This document shows, piece after piece, positions 32,199 to 41,180 of a DNA stretch of 64,000 nt. Every line of letters begins with the position of its first letter. Position 1 is the first letter of the stretch. Position numbers and translations under genes: made by a program. The notes under the pieces were generated by a model that worked only from the letters and a program-made list of their open reading frames with translations, had not been told where the DNA came from and made no database searches. Source of the stretch: Billgrantia saliphila (lineage in GTDB: Bacteria; Pseudomonadota; Gammaproteobacteria; Pseudomonadales; Halomonadaceae); assembly GCF_002930105.1 (NCBI RefSeq), contig NZ_PJRN01000009.1:124001-188000 (forward strand), read 5' to 3'.

Positions 32199-34049
32199 GT
32201 GCTCAAACGTGGTGCGCTCGCCGGGATGCCAGCCGGCATGGCCAGTTGGATGGCCATATTTCTCTGGCTAATAGCGTGGCCGGCCCAGGCCGCCATCGAT
32301 GTCACCGCGACGGGGGCAACGCCGCTCGGGCCACATGCCGAGCTGTTCGAGGACGCTACCGGTGAGCTCGAGCTCGCGGACGTCCTGGCGCGCAGCGAGA
32401 CGTTGTCCTGGGCGCCTTCCGGTCAGCAGGTTATCGATATCGGCTTTTCCTCTTCGGCCTGGTGGCTGCGGTTCGGGATCGAGAACGATGCCCCCGTGCC
32501 GGTGCGCCGGATGCTCGAGCTGGCTTCGCCGCTTCCCGACTATGTCGACGTCTATGCCATCGACGGGCAGGGGCGCGTGGTCCAGCAGTGGCACACCGGC
32601 AGCCGTCGACCCTTCATGTCCCGACCTATCCGGCATCGTACCTTCGTGCTGCCGCTCTATCTGGGGCCGAACGAGACGCGTGAGCTCTACCTACGCTTGG
32701 ATAGCCACGACGGACTGCTGCCCGCCGCGCCGCTCTACCTGATGAATGACGCCGAGTTTCTCGACAGGACCCAGCGCGAGCTGATGGGCTACAGCCTCTT
32801 CTACGGTGGCTTGCTGGCGCTACTGATCTACAACCTGCTGACCTTTCTCGCCACCCGGGAGCGCGCTTTTCTCTACTCGGTGTTCTACCTGGGCGCCTTC
32901 TTCCTGTTCAATTTCGGCCTGCGCGGTTTCGCCTATCAGTTCATGTGGCCGGAGAGGCCGCATCTCAACGGCCAGCTGCTGTTGCTCAGCGGCGGCCTGC
33001 TGACCGTTGCCCTGACCCTGTTCAGTGTTGAGTGCCTTGGCCTGAGGCGCCATGCGCCGCGCATGGCGAGGGGCATCGTCGTCCTGACTGGGTTGATCGT
33101 GGCATGCGTATTGCCCGCGCTGGCCAATCATTTCGCCTGGGTGCTGCGCGCATTGATACCTCTGGGTATTGCCTACGCGGCGCTGCTACTGGGTGTAGCC
33201 GCCTGGCTCGGCGTACGGCGCGACCGACTGGCGCTGATCTACCTGGCGGCCTGGACCAGCCTGCTGAGCGGAAGCGGGCTGTTTCTGCTGGGGGAGAGCG
33301 GCGTCATGGCCTATGAAGTCTCGCAATATGCGCTGGAAAGCGGCGCCGCCCTCGGTTTCCTGCTGCTGGCCTTTGGCCTGGCCGTCAGGATCAATCGCCT
33401 GAAGCGGGACAAGCTGGCCGCCGAACGCGAGACCTACAAGCTTCAGCGCTCGCTCAACCGCAAACTGGAGGACGAAGTGCAGCAGCGCACCCGCGAACTC
33501 GAGCGAGCCAACCGCAAGCTGGAGGCCATGGTGCGCACCGATCCGCTGACCGGTCTGCTCAACCGGCGCCAGTTCGAATCGCTGGTCAACGAGGAGATCC
33601 ATCGGCGCCAGCGCGATGCCAAGCCGCTGCTGTTCGCCATGATGGATATCGACGACTTCAAGCTCTACAACGACACCTATGGCCACCAGGCCGGCGACGA
33701 AGTGCTGGTCGAGGTGGCCAGGCTGCTCTCGTCGCACTTTCGCCGCGCCGGGGATCGGCTGTTCCGCCTGGGCGGGGAGGAGTTCGGTATCTTGCTGGAA
33801 GCCGATTCGTTCGAGGCGGGACGCTTCGCCATGGAGCGCTTCCGGCACGACCTGCAGCAGTTGAAGATTCCCCACGAGCGCTCCCGCCATGGGGTCATTA
33901 CCGGCTCCTTCGGTCTGGTTTGCTGCGACGACTACGGCCAAGTCCCCAACGCCATGGCGCTATACGAGCAGGCCGACCAGGCGATGTATCAGGCCAAGGA
34001 GGAGAGTCGCAACCGCGTGGTCACTCGCTCGCTGCTGCTGGAGGCGTGA
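32199..34049 (+). CDS. 7TM-DISM sensor diguanylate cyclase
   Basis: A 616-aa membrane protein. It begins with a signal peptide (about 10-32), then an extracellular 7TMR-DISMED2-like sensor (about 35-180), seven membrane segments (about 190-390), a coiled coil (KRDKLAAERETYKLQRSLNRKLEDEVQQRTRELERAN, about 398-445) and a GGDEF domain (about 450-610). The active site is intact: LGGEEFGIL. DIDDFKLYNDTYGHQAGDEVL is the GTP/Mg part. It should make cyclic di-GMP in response to an outside ligand. The start is a GTG preceded by GGAGG; an ATG nine codons later is an alternative. It lies alone between mmsA and the AhpD-like gene. Confidence 0.9.
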   Translation: MLKRGALAGMPAGMASWMAIFLWLIAWPAQAAIDVTATGATPLGPHAELFEDATGELELADVLARSETLSWAPSGQQVIDIGFSSSAWWLRFGIENDAPVPVRRMLELASPLPDYVDVYAIDGQGRVVQQWHTGSRRPFMSRPIRHRTFVLPLYLGPNETRELYLRLDSHDGLLPAAPLYLMNDAEFLDRTQRELMGYSLFYGGLLALLIYNLLTFLATRERAFLYSVFYLGAFFLFNFGLRGFAYQFMWPERPHLNGQLLLLSGGLLTVALTLFSVECLGLRRHAPRMARGIVVLTGLIVACVLPALANHFAWVLRALIPLGIAYAALLLGVAAWLGVRRDRLALIYLAAWTSLLSGSGLFLLGESGVMAYEVSQYALESGAALGFLLLAFGLAVRINRLKRDKLAAERETYKLQRSLNRKLEDEVQQRTRELERANRKLEAMVRTDPLTGLLNRRQFESLVNEEIHRRQRDAKPLLFAMMDIDDFKLYNDTYGHQAGDEVLVEVARLLSSHFRRAGDRLFRLGGEEFGILLEADSFEAGRFAMERFRHDLQQLKIPHERSRHGVITGSFGLVCCDDYGQVPNAMALYEQADQAMYQAKEESRNRVVTRSLLLEA

Positions 34050-34127
34050 CGGAGGTCGCATGGACAGCAGGTTGACGTTGACGTTAACTGAGAAAAGGAA
34101 ATAACGACAACGTCCCAGGAGAACGCC

Positions 34128-34724
34128 ATGTCAGCTCCGATCAGCCGCTTCCCCGTGCCCGAGTCGATCCACGACCTGCACGACGATATTCGCGAGGCGA
34201 TCCTTGCCGTGCAGGAGAAGGCGGGCTTCGTGCCCAACGTGTTCCTGATGCTGGCGCATCGCCCCGACGAGTTCCGCGCCTTCTTTGCCTATCACGATGC
34301 GCTGATGGAACGGGAATCCGACACCCTGACCAAGGCCGAGAAGGAGATGATCGTGGTGGCTACCAGCGCGCGCAACCACTGCCTTTACTGCGTGGTGGCC
34401 CACGGCGCGCTGGTGCGCATCTATAGCAAGGACCCGCTGTTGGCCGATCAGGTCGCCATCAATCACCGCACTGCACCGATCAGCGAGCGCCATCGGGTCA
34501 TGCTCGACTTCGCTCTTCACTGCGGCCTGGAGGTGGGCGAGCTCACGGACGAATGGCAGGCCCGCCTGACCGAGGTTGGCTTCACTCTTGACGATATCTG
34601 GGATATCGGTGCCATCACCGCCTTCTTCGGTCTCTCCAACCGCCTGGTCACCCTGACGGGCACGCCGCCTAACCCGGAGTTCTACCTGATGGGGCGGGTG
34701 CCGCGGGAGAGATCCGCGAACTAG
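34128..34724 (+). CDS. Peroxidase-related AhpD-like protein (CMD family)
   Basis: A 198-aa all-alpha protein. The AhpD-type redox motif is complete: SARNHCLYCVVAHGALVR (about 80-97), with CxxC and the downstream His, as in the 'uncharacterised peroxidase-related enzyme' family. KAGFVPNVFLMLAHRPDEFRAFFAYHDALM and FTLDDIWDIGAITAFFGLSNRL are usual for it. Alkylhydroperoxidase-type activity is expected but unproven. Its TAG stop lies in CTAG (34721-34724), which on the other strand supplies the stop of the convergent gene. Confidence 0.87.
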   Translation: MSAPISRFPVPESIHDLHDDIREAILAVQEKAGFVPNVFLMLAHRPDEFRAFFAYHDALMERESDTLTKAEKEMIVVATSARNHCLYCVVAHGALVRIYSKDPLLADQVAINHRTAPISERHRVMLDFALHCGLEVGELTDEWQARLTEVGFTLDDIWDIGAITAFFGLSNRLVTLTGTPPNPEFYLMGRVPRERSAN

Positions 34725-35392
34725 TCCCGGCACTCCTCGAGCAGCATCAGCACCGGCTCGAGCTGGCTGACGTGCAGGACCAGGACGCTATTGCCGGGTT
34801 CGTCGCCGGCGGGGCGGACCACGGCGAACTCGCCCTCTTCGAGATGAAACTCATGGATCTCGCGGGGGCCTGCCGGCGTCTGGCAATGAATGGAGCGGTA
34901 GGCGTCGTCCTCGCCGTAGGTGAGGCGGTGGTAGACCTTGAAGAATGTGTAGAGCGTGAGACCGCCACTGAAAGCCGGCCAGCGTGCGGGGATGGTGCGG
35001 GTTGGCTCGTCGAGCTCCTGGCCTGCGTCCTCGGCGGCATCGATGGCCTCGGCCAGGGGGCGAGCGAGCAGTGAGGCATCGTCTCGGGGGATCGGGGCGG
35101 CCTGCTCCAGCGCTTGGCGATAGCTGTCGCGAGCCCGATCGAGATCGGCCAGCGAGGCGATGCGATGATCCCGGTGCGCCAAGTCGGCGGGCTCGAAGCC
35201 GCCGTTCTCCCAGCCGTGTATCACCCGGAGCGTGAGGCGTTCGTTCGCCATGGGCTCGCATACCAGCGCCTGCAGCGCGATGCGTAGATGCAATTGACGT
35301 TCGGTGGTCAGGTTGTCGAAGGCGGAGTAGGGGTCGGCGAAGATGGCGTGCAGCCGCCCGGGGGCATGTTCCTTGGCTTCGGTAAACGGCAT
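34721..35392 (-). CDS. Hypothetical protein
   Basis: A 223-aa soluble protein that I do not recognise. It is acidic (many Asp/Glu), has no signal peptide or membrane segment, and shows no clear catalytic motif. The C-terminal third (TLYTFFKVYHRLTYGEDDAYRSIHCQTPAGPREIHEFHLEEGEFAVV) seems beta-rich. Coding is supported by GC-rich third positions and a tight 4-bp tail overlap with the AhpD-like gene. It may belong to a Halomonadaceae-restricted family. The upstream region holds the TPP riboswitch of the neighbouring gene, on the opposite strand. Confidence 0.65.
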   Translation of the reverse strand: MPFTEAKEHAPGRLHAIFADPYSAFDNLTTERQLHLRIALQALVCEPMANERLTLRVIHGWENGGFEPADLAHRDHRIASLADLDRARDSYRQALEQAAPIPRDDASLLARPLAEAIDAAEDAGQELDEPTRTIPARWPAFSGGLTLYTFFKVYHRLTYGEDDAYRSIHCQTPAGPREIHEFHLEEGEFAVVRPAGDEPGNSVLVLHVSQLEPVLMLLEECRD

Positions 35393-35514
35393 GATGGTTC
35401 CCTGCGAGGGTAGTCGTTCTGGTTATGTCGCTGTTATATCATTCTCGGGGACTCGAGGTCATATCGGCTTGACCGTTTTTTCTCTCGAGCTCGATCGACT
35501 GCCATTCACTCACT

Positions 35515-35607
35515 GTCGCCAGGGGAGTCTCGCTGCGGCGAGGCTGAGAGGGCGCAAGGCGCCGACCCTGGACCTGATCCGGTTCATACCGGCGGAGGAA
35601 GTGCGAC
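35515..35607 (+). promoter_or_regulatory. TPP riboswitch (THI element)
   Basis: A complete thiamine pyrophosphate aptamer. The pyrimidine-sensing CTGAGA (35544-35549) and the pyrophosphate-side ACCTGATCCGG (35572-35582) are both present. Stems: P1 GTCGC/GCGAC (35515-35519/35603-35607), P2 CAGGG/CCCTG (35520-35524/35566-35570), P3 CTCGC/GCGAG (35529-35533/35538-35542), P5 CCGGT/ACCGG. The ribosome site GGAGGAA (35594-35600) lies within the aptamer and P1 closes against the ATG at 35608, so TPP binding should block translation directly. It controls the SSS-family transporter. Confidence 0.93.
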
Positions 35608-36996
35608 ATGCCCTACCTGACGTCAGCCGTGCTCGGCGCGGCGCTGCTCTGTTTCGCTCTGCTGGGCCTGAGTGCCCGCCGGACCGATGGCCCTCTCGAT
35701 GATTACGTGACCGCCCGCAACTCCCAGACGGCGACGACCCTGGGTCTGTCGTTCCTGGCCTCGGGCATGGGCGCGTGGATTCTCTTCGCGCCGCCCGAGA
35801 TCGGCGCCTTCGTCGGTCCCGTGGCGCTGGCCGGCTACGCCATCGGCTCGGCGCTGCCGTTCATCGTGCTGGGGCTGTATGGCCCCGCGATTCGCCGCCA
35901 CCTGCCGGAAGGGCGCAGCATCGGCGAATTCGCGGAAGCCTGCTACGGCACCGGCGTGCGCCGCTGGGTGGCGCTGGTCTCGGTGCTCTACATGGCCTGT
36001 TTCCTGGCCGCGGAGCTGACCGCCATCGGCGCCATCACCGCCATGCTCTCCGAGGTGCCGCCGGCGCTGGTGGTGGTCGGCGTGGCCGTGACCACGCTGC
36101 TCTACACGGCCGTCGGTGGCCTGCGTGCTAGCCTCGCCACCGATCGCTGGCAGGCCTGGCTGTTGATCGCGCTGCTGCTGTTGGTTGGCGGGGTGGCGCT
36201 AACGCGCCTGCCGGCCATGCCGACCCAGGCCGCCATCCCGTCGCTGCCCGTCGGCAGCGCGCTCGGCGTGGCGCTGACTCTGGTGATCGCGGTCACCGCC
36301 GCCAACCTCTTCCACCAAGGGTACTGGCAGCGGGTATGGGCGGCGCGCGACGACCAGGCCCTTCACCGTGGCGCCTGGCTGGGTGGTATCGCCACGGTAG
36401 GGGTGATTGCCGCGGTGGGCGGGCTCGGCATCCTGGCGGCCATGAGCGGATTGGCGCTGGGCGAGCCGCCCATTCCGTTCTTCGCCCTGCTGGCCGAGGC
36501 GCCCGGCTGGCTGGCGCTGCCGGCATTGGTGCTGGCGGTGACGCTGGTGGCATCCAGCGTCGATACCCTGCAGAACGGCATCGCGTCGCTGGTGGTGGCG
36601 GGTGCAGGGCGTCGCGGATTCTCCATCGGAGCGGCACGCCTGGTGACCGTGGCCTTGATGGTGCCGGTGGTGATCGTGGCCCTGCAGGGGCTCTCGGTGC
36701 TGCGACTATTCCTGATCGCCGATCTGCTGTGCGCCGCCATCGTGGTGCCGGTATTGCTGGGGCTGTGGCGGCGCATGACGCCAGTGGCCGCGGTGGTGGG
36801 GGGACTGGCCGGCATGCTTGGCGCCGTGCTGCCGGGCTGGGTCGCTCAGGGCAGCCTGGCAGCCGGTGTGCTGGCGGCAAGCTTCCCGGGCAGCATCCCC
36901 ACGCTGCCGCCTTTCCTTGGCGCGCTCGTCGCCTCGACGCTGGTGAGCCTGGCCGTGGCCGGCGCGGCGCCGAGCAAGCGCGCTCGCACGGTGTGA
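35608..36996 (+). CDS. Sodium:solute symporter family protein under TPP control (thiamine or precursor transporter)
   Basis: A 462-aa SSS-family membrane protein with 12-13 hydrophobic segments. The family signature is in FLASGMGAWILFAPPEIGAF, AYAIGSALPFIVLGLYGPAIRRHLPEGRSIGEF and TLLYTAVGGLRASLATDRWQAW. The TPP riboswitch immediately upstream makes thiamine or a thiamine precursor the likely cargo. PanF-like SSS proteins under THI control have been predicted as thiamine transporters (named thiV in comparative work), but I cannot confirm that this is an ortholog. No thi biosynthesis genes are in the window. Confidence 0.87.
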   Translation: MPYLTSAVLGAALLCFALLGLSARRTDGPLDDYVTARNSQTATTLGLSFLASGMGAWILFAPPEIGAFVGPVALAGYAIGSALPFIVLGLYGPAIRRHLPEGRSIGEFAEACYGTGVRRWVALVSVLYMACFLAAELTAIGAITAMLSEVPPALVVVGVAVTTLLYTAVGGLRASLATDRWQAWLLIALLLLVGGVALTRLPAMPTQAAIPSLPVGSALGVALTLVIAVTAANLFHQGYWQRVWAARDDQALHRGAWLGGIATVGVIAAVGGLGILAAMSGLALGEPPIPFFALLAEAPGWLALPALVLAVTLVASSVDTLQNGIASLVVAGAGRRGFSIGAARLVTVALMVPVVIVALQGLSVLRLFLIADLLCAAIVVPVLLGLWRRMTPVAAVVGGLAGMLGAVLPGWVAQGSLAAGVLAASFPGSIPTLPPFLGALVASTLVSLAVAGAAPSKRARTV

Positions 36997-37086
36997 GCCG
37001 GCTTCTGGTCGGCTCGCCTGACTGCTGCTAAGTCCCGACCTACCCGCCGCACACGACAGGCGAGATCTTCGGGGCCGATCCGCCGC

Positions 37087-37106
37087 GCGCCAGCTCCGGC
37101 TGGCGC
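37087..37106. terminator. Hairpin between the SSS and APC transporter genes
   Basis: GCGCCAGC and GCTGGCGC form a perfect 8-bp stem with a TCCG loop, about 90 bp after the SSS stop. No U-tract is seen. The rest of the 270-bp gap (36997-37266) becomes AT-rich from about 37155 and probably holds the APC promoter. Confidence 0.4.
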
Positions 37107-37266
37107 ACCTAGTTGGGTATGCCAGTCTCGCAACCTTCGTCAACCATTACCCCGACCAAGGTCTATTCTTCTAAAAATCGTCGCGGCTTGTGGATATTTG
37201 CGTTGATTATTTTAATAGTCATGAGGTAAATATTTAACACTCAACAACGACAATCGTGAGGACGAT

Positions 37267-38709
37267 ATGACACAGGAAACCGCGACAGAACCGGGCCAAC
37301 TGGCGCGCGTGCTGGCACGCAAGGACGTGCTGGCGCTTGCCTTCGGCGCCATGATCGGCTGGGGGTGGATCGTGCTGACCGGCAGCTGGATCCAGTCCGC
37401 CGGAAGCCTGGGGGCGATCACCGCCTTTCTGATCGGCGGACTGATCATCGTGCTGGTGGGCCTCACCTATGCCGAACTCGCTTCCGCCATGCCCCAGGTA
37501 GGCGGAGAGCACGTCTACAGCTATCGCGCCTTGGGCCACTTCGCCTCCTTCCTGTGCACCTGGGCGATCACCCTGGGCTACGTCAGCGTGGTGGCCTTCG
37601 AGGCCGTGGCGTTGCCCACCGTCGTCGAGCATCTCTTCCCCGGCTATGCCGTGGGACACTTGTGGACCATCGCCGACTGGGACGTGCAGGCGACCTGGGT
37701 GGCCGTCGGCGTGGCCGGCTCGGTGCTGATGATGTGGGTGAACTACGTGGGCATCCGCACGGCGGCGCTGCTGCAGAAGCTGGTGACCCTGCTGATCCTG
37801 GTGGTGGGCGTCATGTTCATCACCGGGGCGCTCTTCCAGGGCAATACCGCGACCATGGAGCCGCTGTTTTCTGTCGAGCAGGGTGTCGTGGGCGGCATCA
37901 TGATGGTGATCATCATGGTTCCCTTCATGTTCGTGGGGTTCGACGTGATTCCCCAGGCGGCCGAAGAGATCAACCTGCCGTTTCGCGAGATAGGCCGCGT
38001 GTTGATGGTCTCGGTGATCATGGCGGTGTTCTGGTACTCGCTCATCATCCTCGGCACGGCCCTGATGCTGAATCCCGACCAGCTGGCTGCCAGTTCCCTG
38101 GCCGTGCCGGATGCGATGCAGGCCGTCTTTCAGGCCCCATGGGCGGGCAACTTGATGATCCTGGCCGGCATCGCAGGCATCGTCACCAGTTGGAACGCCT
38201 TCTACGTGGGTGGCTCGCGGGCGATCTACGCGCTGGCGCACTCCGGCATGCTGCCGGCCTGGCTGGGCAAGCTGCATCCCAAGCATCGCACTCCCACCAA
38301 CGCCATCCTGGTGATGGGCGTTCTCTCCTCCATCGCGCCGTTCTTCGGTCGTCCGGCCCTGGTCTGGCTGGTGGTAGCCGGCGGCCTCGGCATCGTCATC
38401 GCCTACCTGTTCGTGGCGATCTCGTTCGTGATGCTGCGTCGTCGCGCGCCGGAAATGCCGCGCCCGTTCCGGGTGCGCCACGGCAAGCTGGTGGGCAGCC
38501 TGTCGATTCTGCTCTCGCTGGGTCTCATCGCCCTGTACATGCCCGGCAGCCCCTCCGCCCTGGCGCCGGTGGAGTGGTTGATGTTCGCCGGCTGGATGCT
38601 GATCGGCCTGGTGCTCTACGCCTGGTCGAGAAAGCGCTACGGCACCGCCTACAGCGACCGAATGATGATGCGCGAGCTGGCCGGCGCGGACCCCTGCTCG
38701 GGACGCTGA
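37267..38709 (+). CDS. APC family amino acid permease
   Basis: A 480-aa transporter with 12 membrane segments. FGAMIGWGWIVLTGSWIQSAGSLGAI (about 26-51) is the APC TM1 with its unwound Gly region, and AAEEINLPFREIGRV is the conserved cytoplasmic loop. The C-terminus is hydrophilic. Substrates of this subgroup are amino acids or amines and cannot be told from the sequence. It lies upstream of ilvD with a 123-bp gap; co-expression is possible. The start is well placed after an AT-rich promoter-like region. Confidence 0.88.
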   Translation: MTQETATEPGQLARVLARKDVLALAFGAMIGWGWIVLTGSWIQSAGSLGAITAFLIGGLIIVLVGLTYAELASAMPQVGGEHVYSYRALGHFASFLCTWAITLGYVSVVAFEAVALPTVVEHLFPGYAVGHLWTIADWDVQATWVAVGVAGSVLMMWVNYVGIRTAALLQKLVTLLILVVGVMFITGALFQGNTATMEPLFSVEQGVVGGIMMVIIMVPFMFVGFDVIPQAAEEINLPFREIGRVLMVSVIMAVFWYSLIILGTALMLNPDQLAASSLAVPDAMQAVFQAPWAGNLMILAGIAGIVTSWNAFYVGGSRAIYALAHSGMLPAWLGKLHPKHRTPTNAILVMGVLSSIAPFFGRPALVWLVVAGGLGIVIAYLFVAISFVMLRRRAPEMPRPFRVRHGKLVGSLSILLSLGLIALYMPGSPSALAPVEWLMFAGWMLIGLVLYAWSRKRYGTAYSDRMMMRELAGADPCSGR

Positions 38710-38832
38710 CGCTGTTGACCCGGCATGGCCCTCGTCGACCTCGACTGTGCCTTGCAGTAACTCGAGCATTTGCCAGTGCGCCTGCGGACGGCCACCCTCA
38801 GTAGATCACCCGATCGAAACGGAGGCCGTTCC

Positions 38833-40518
38833 ATGAGCGATCACCCTGACCCGCGCCGCCGCCACTCCGCCCCGGTGGTGGATGGTGTCGGCAAGTCGGC
38901 CAGCCGCGCCATGCTGCGCGCGGTGGGCTTCACCGACGAGGATTTCACCAAGCCCCAGGTGGGGATCGCCTCCACCTGGAGCATGGTCACGCCCTGCAAC
39001 AGCCATATTCACGAACTCGCCGAGCGGGCGCGCGACGGTGCCGACGAGGCCGGCGGCAAGGGAGTGGTATTCAATACCGTCACCATTTCCGACGGCATCG
39101 CCAACGGCACCGAAGGGATGAAGTACTCGCTGGTCTCGCGGGAGGTGATCGCCGACTCCATCGAGACGGTGGCCGGCTGCGAGGGCTTCGACGGCCTGGT
39201 GGCCATCGGCGGCTGCGACAAGAACATGCCGGGCTGCGTGATGGGACTGGCGCGGCTGAACCGGCCGAGCGTGTTCGTCTATGGCGGCACCATCCAGCCG
39301 GGACGCAACCACACCGACATCGTCTCGGTATTCGAGGCCATGGGCGCCCACTCGCGCGGCGACATGGACCTGATCGAGCTGAAGCAGATCGAGGAGACGG
39401 CGATTCCCGGTCCCGGCTCCTGCGGCGGGATGTACACCGCCAACACCATGGCCTCGGCCATCGAGGCGCTGGGCATGAGCCTGCCGGGCAGCTCGGCCCA
39501 GGAGGCTGTGTCGCAGGCCAAGCGCGCCGACTGCGAGGCAGCGGGGGCTGCAGTGCTCGAGCTGCTCGAGCGCGACATCAAGCCCAGCGACATCATGACC
39601 CGCGAGGCGTTCGAGAACGCCATCACCGTGACGATCGCTCTGGGCGGTTCCACCAACGCGGTGCTGCATCTCATTGCCATGGCCAGCACCGTGGGCGTGC
39701 CGCTCACGCTTGCCGATTTCACCGAAATTGGCCGGCACGTGCCGGTGGTGGCCGACCTGCGTCCCAGCGGGCGCTACATGATGAGCGAGCTGGTGGCGAT
39801 CGGCGGCATCCAGCCGTTGATGAAGCGGCTGCTCGATGCGGGGCTGCTGCACGGCGACTGTCTCACGGTCACCGGCCGGACGTTGGCCGTGAACCTGACC
39901 GGGGTCGACGACTACCCCTTGGACCAGGACATCGTGGTGCCGCTGGACCGGCCCCTCAAGGCCGAGAGCCACCTGCGCATCCTCTACGGTAACCTGGCGC
40001 CGGAGGGGGCGGTGGCCAAGATCACCGGCAAGGAGGGCACGCGCTTCTCCGGCACCGCACGGGTGTTCGGCTCCGAGGAGGAGGCGCAGGCACGCATCAA
40101 CGACGGCAGCGTGGTGGCCGGCGACGTGGTGGTGATCCGCTACGAGGGGCCGCGGGGCGGACCCGGCATGCGCGAGATGCTCACGCCCACCTCCGCCATC
40201 ATGGGACGCGGGCTCGGCAGCGACGTGGCGTTGATCACCGACGGCCGTTTCTCCGGCGGCAGCCATGGCTTCGTGGTGGGGCATGTCTCGCCCGAGGCCT
40301 ACGACGGCGGCCCGCTGGCCCTGGTGCAGGATGGCGACCTAATCACCATCGACGCCGAGGCCGACACCCTCGAGGTCGAACTCACGGACGAGGAGTTGAT
40401 GCGCCGGCGCGCCGCCTGGCGCCGCCCACCGCCGCGCTATGCGCGCGGCGTGCTGGCGAAGTACGCCCGCACGGTGAGTTCGGCCAGTACCGGCGCCGTC
40501 ACCGATCTCCTCGAATGA
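38833..40518 (+). CDS. ilvD: Dihydroxy-acid dehydratase
   Basis: A 561-aa IlvD, the usual length, for the third step of valine and isoleucine synthesis: dehydration of 2,3-dihydroxy acids to 2-oxo acids. Cluster cysteines are C55 (VTPCNSH), C128 (GGCDKNMPG, with the Lys that is carbamylated) and C197 ([14 protein letters not shown]), fitting the 2Fe-2S plant/mycobacterial type. The C-terminal half has [18 protein letters not shown] and [25 protein letters not shown] 38833 has CGGAGG upstream; the frame extends 21 codons further without a site. Sugar-acid dehydratases are relatives, but the motifs fit IlvD. Confidence 0.92.
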   Translation: MSDHPDPRRRHSAPVVDGVGKSASRAMLRAVGFTDEDFTKPQVGIASTWSMVTPCNSHIHELAERARDGADEAGGKGVVFNTVTISDGIANGTEGMKYSLVSREVIADSIETVAGCEGFDGLVAIGGCDKNMPGCVMGLARLNRPSVFVYGGTIQPGRNHTDIVSVFEAMGAHSRGDMDLIELKQIEETAIPGPGSCGGMYTANTMASAIEALGMSLPGSSAQEAVSQAKRADCEAAGAAVLELLERDIKPSDIMTREAFENAITVTIALGGSTNAVLHLIAMASTVGVPLTLADFTEIGRHVPVVADLRPSGRYMMSELVAIGGIQPLMKRLLDAGLLHGDCLTVTGRTLAVNLTGVDDYPLDQDIVVPLDRPLKAESHLRILYGNLAPEGAVAKITGKEGTRFSGTARVFGSEEEAQARINDGSVVAGDVVVIRYEGPRGGPGMREMLTPTSAIMGRGLGSDVALITDGRFSGGSHGFVVGHVSPEAYDGGPLALVQDGDLITIDAEADTLEVELTDEELMRRRAAWRRPPPRYARGVLAKYARTVSSASTGAVTDLLE

Positions 40519-40622
40519 TGGTGGCACGGCGCGTTTGGCAATGCCCGGGGTCTTGGCTAGGTTGAGGGTGCGCAACGTGAGCGCGTCATTCCGATAGCTG
40601 AAGGCAACGGCAAGGAGGCAAC

Positions 40623-40811
40623 ATGCCCAAGAGCGGACCCAAGCAAGCCCGAATCGAGCCGATCCGTGATGCCGAGGACATCAACCTGCCGGTCACCGGC
40701 TGGCATGTGATCGACGAGACGGACCCCGACAACGAGATCGTCGTCTCCGAGCACGAGACGGAGGTCGAGGCCCTCAAGGCGGCGGAAGAGTACGAACAGC
40801 GCGAGGAGTGA
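40623..40811 (+). CDS. Small acidic protein, unknown function
   Basis: A 62-aa protein (MPKSGPKQARIEPIRDAEDINLPVTGWHVI, then Asp/Glu-rich, ending with a helix of Glu and Ala). The perfect AAGGAGG at 40612-40618 four bases before the ATG and the strong codon bias support expression. It has no signal or membrane part. Its role is unknown; similar short acidic proteins occur in halophiles. It is followed by a strong hairpin. Confidence 0.65.
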   Translation: MPKSGPKQARIEPIRDAEDINLPVTGWHVIDETDPDNEIVVSEHETEVEALKAAEEYEQREE

Positions 40812-40839
40812 AGAGGGCGGCTATCGACCGGACACAAAC

Positions 40840-40867
40840 AGACGCCTCGTCCATTGACGAGGCGTCT
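40840..40867. terminator. Bidirectional hairpin between convergent genes
   Basis: AGACGCCTCGTC (40840-40851) pairs perfectly with GACGAGGCGTCT (40856-40867) around a CATT loop. It lies between the small acidic gene and the convergent HTH gene. The flanks have no U-tract, so it may act as a two-sided terminator or RNA 3' protector. Confidence 0.6.
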
Positions 40868-40898
40868 GCGGTCGGGATTCATGCATGCCGAGGCGCGT

Positions 40899-41180
40899 TC
40901 AGTAATTCACGGCGCCATCCGGATCGATGCTGCGATAGACGAGGCGTAGCTCATCGATAGAGAGGTGCTCTAGGCGTCCTGCCAACAGATCGCTGATCTT
41001 TTGCGCCGGTAGCCCGGCGCGGCGAGCAATCTCGCGGCAGCCTAGGTCGGATACGGCGATCAGCCGTGTGACGATACGCATGAGGCGTGTACGTTTTTCC
41101 AGGTCCCTGACATCGAGGTCAGGGCATCTTCGCGGGGGGTCGAGGAGTTCCGCGCTGGTGGTATGACGTGCCGTACTCAT
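40899..41180 (-). CDS. HigA-like XRE family HTH protein without a toxin partner
   Basis: A 93-aa DNA-binding protein. The HTH lies in LIAVSDLGCREIARRAGLPAQKISDLLAGRLEHLSIDELRLVYRSID (about 44-90), the arrangement of HigA2/HTH_37 antitoxins, in which the tail after the HTH continues as SIDELxxxL. These usually sit next to a RelE/HigB toxin. No toxin-sized reading frame lies on either side: the small acidic gene is opposite and the next 379 bp upstream are non-coding. It may be an orphan antitoxin or a stand-alone regulator. The ATG at 41180 has GGAG upstream; a longer form would start 51 bp earlier. Confidence 0.7.
   Translation of the reverse strand: MSTARHTTSAELLDPPRRCPDLDVRDLEKRTRLMRIVTRLIAVSDLGCREIARRAGLPAQKISDLLAGRLEHLSIDELRLVYRSIDPDGAVNY

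Noticed and set aside
37234-38769. A 511-codon open frame on the minus strand opposite the APC permease
   Set aside because: Composition is rich in His, Asp and Gln with no recognisable fold; the plus-strand permease is clear.
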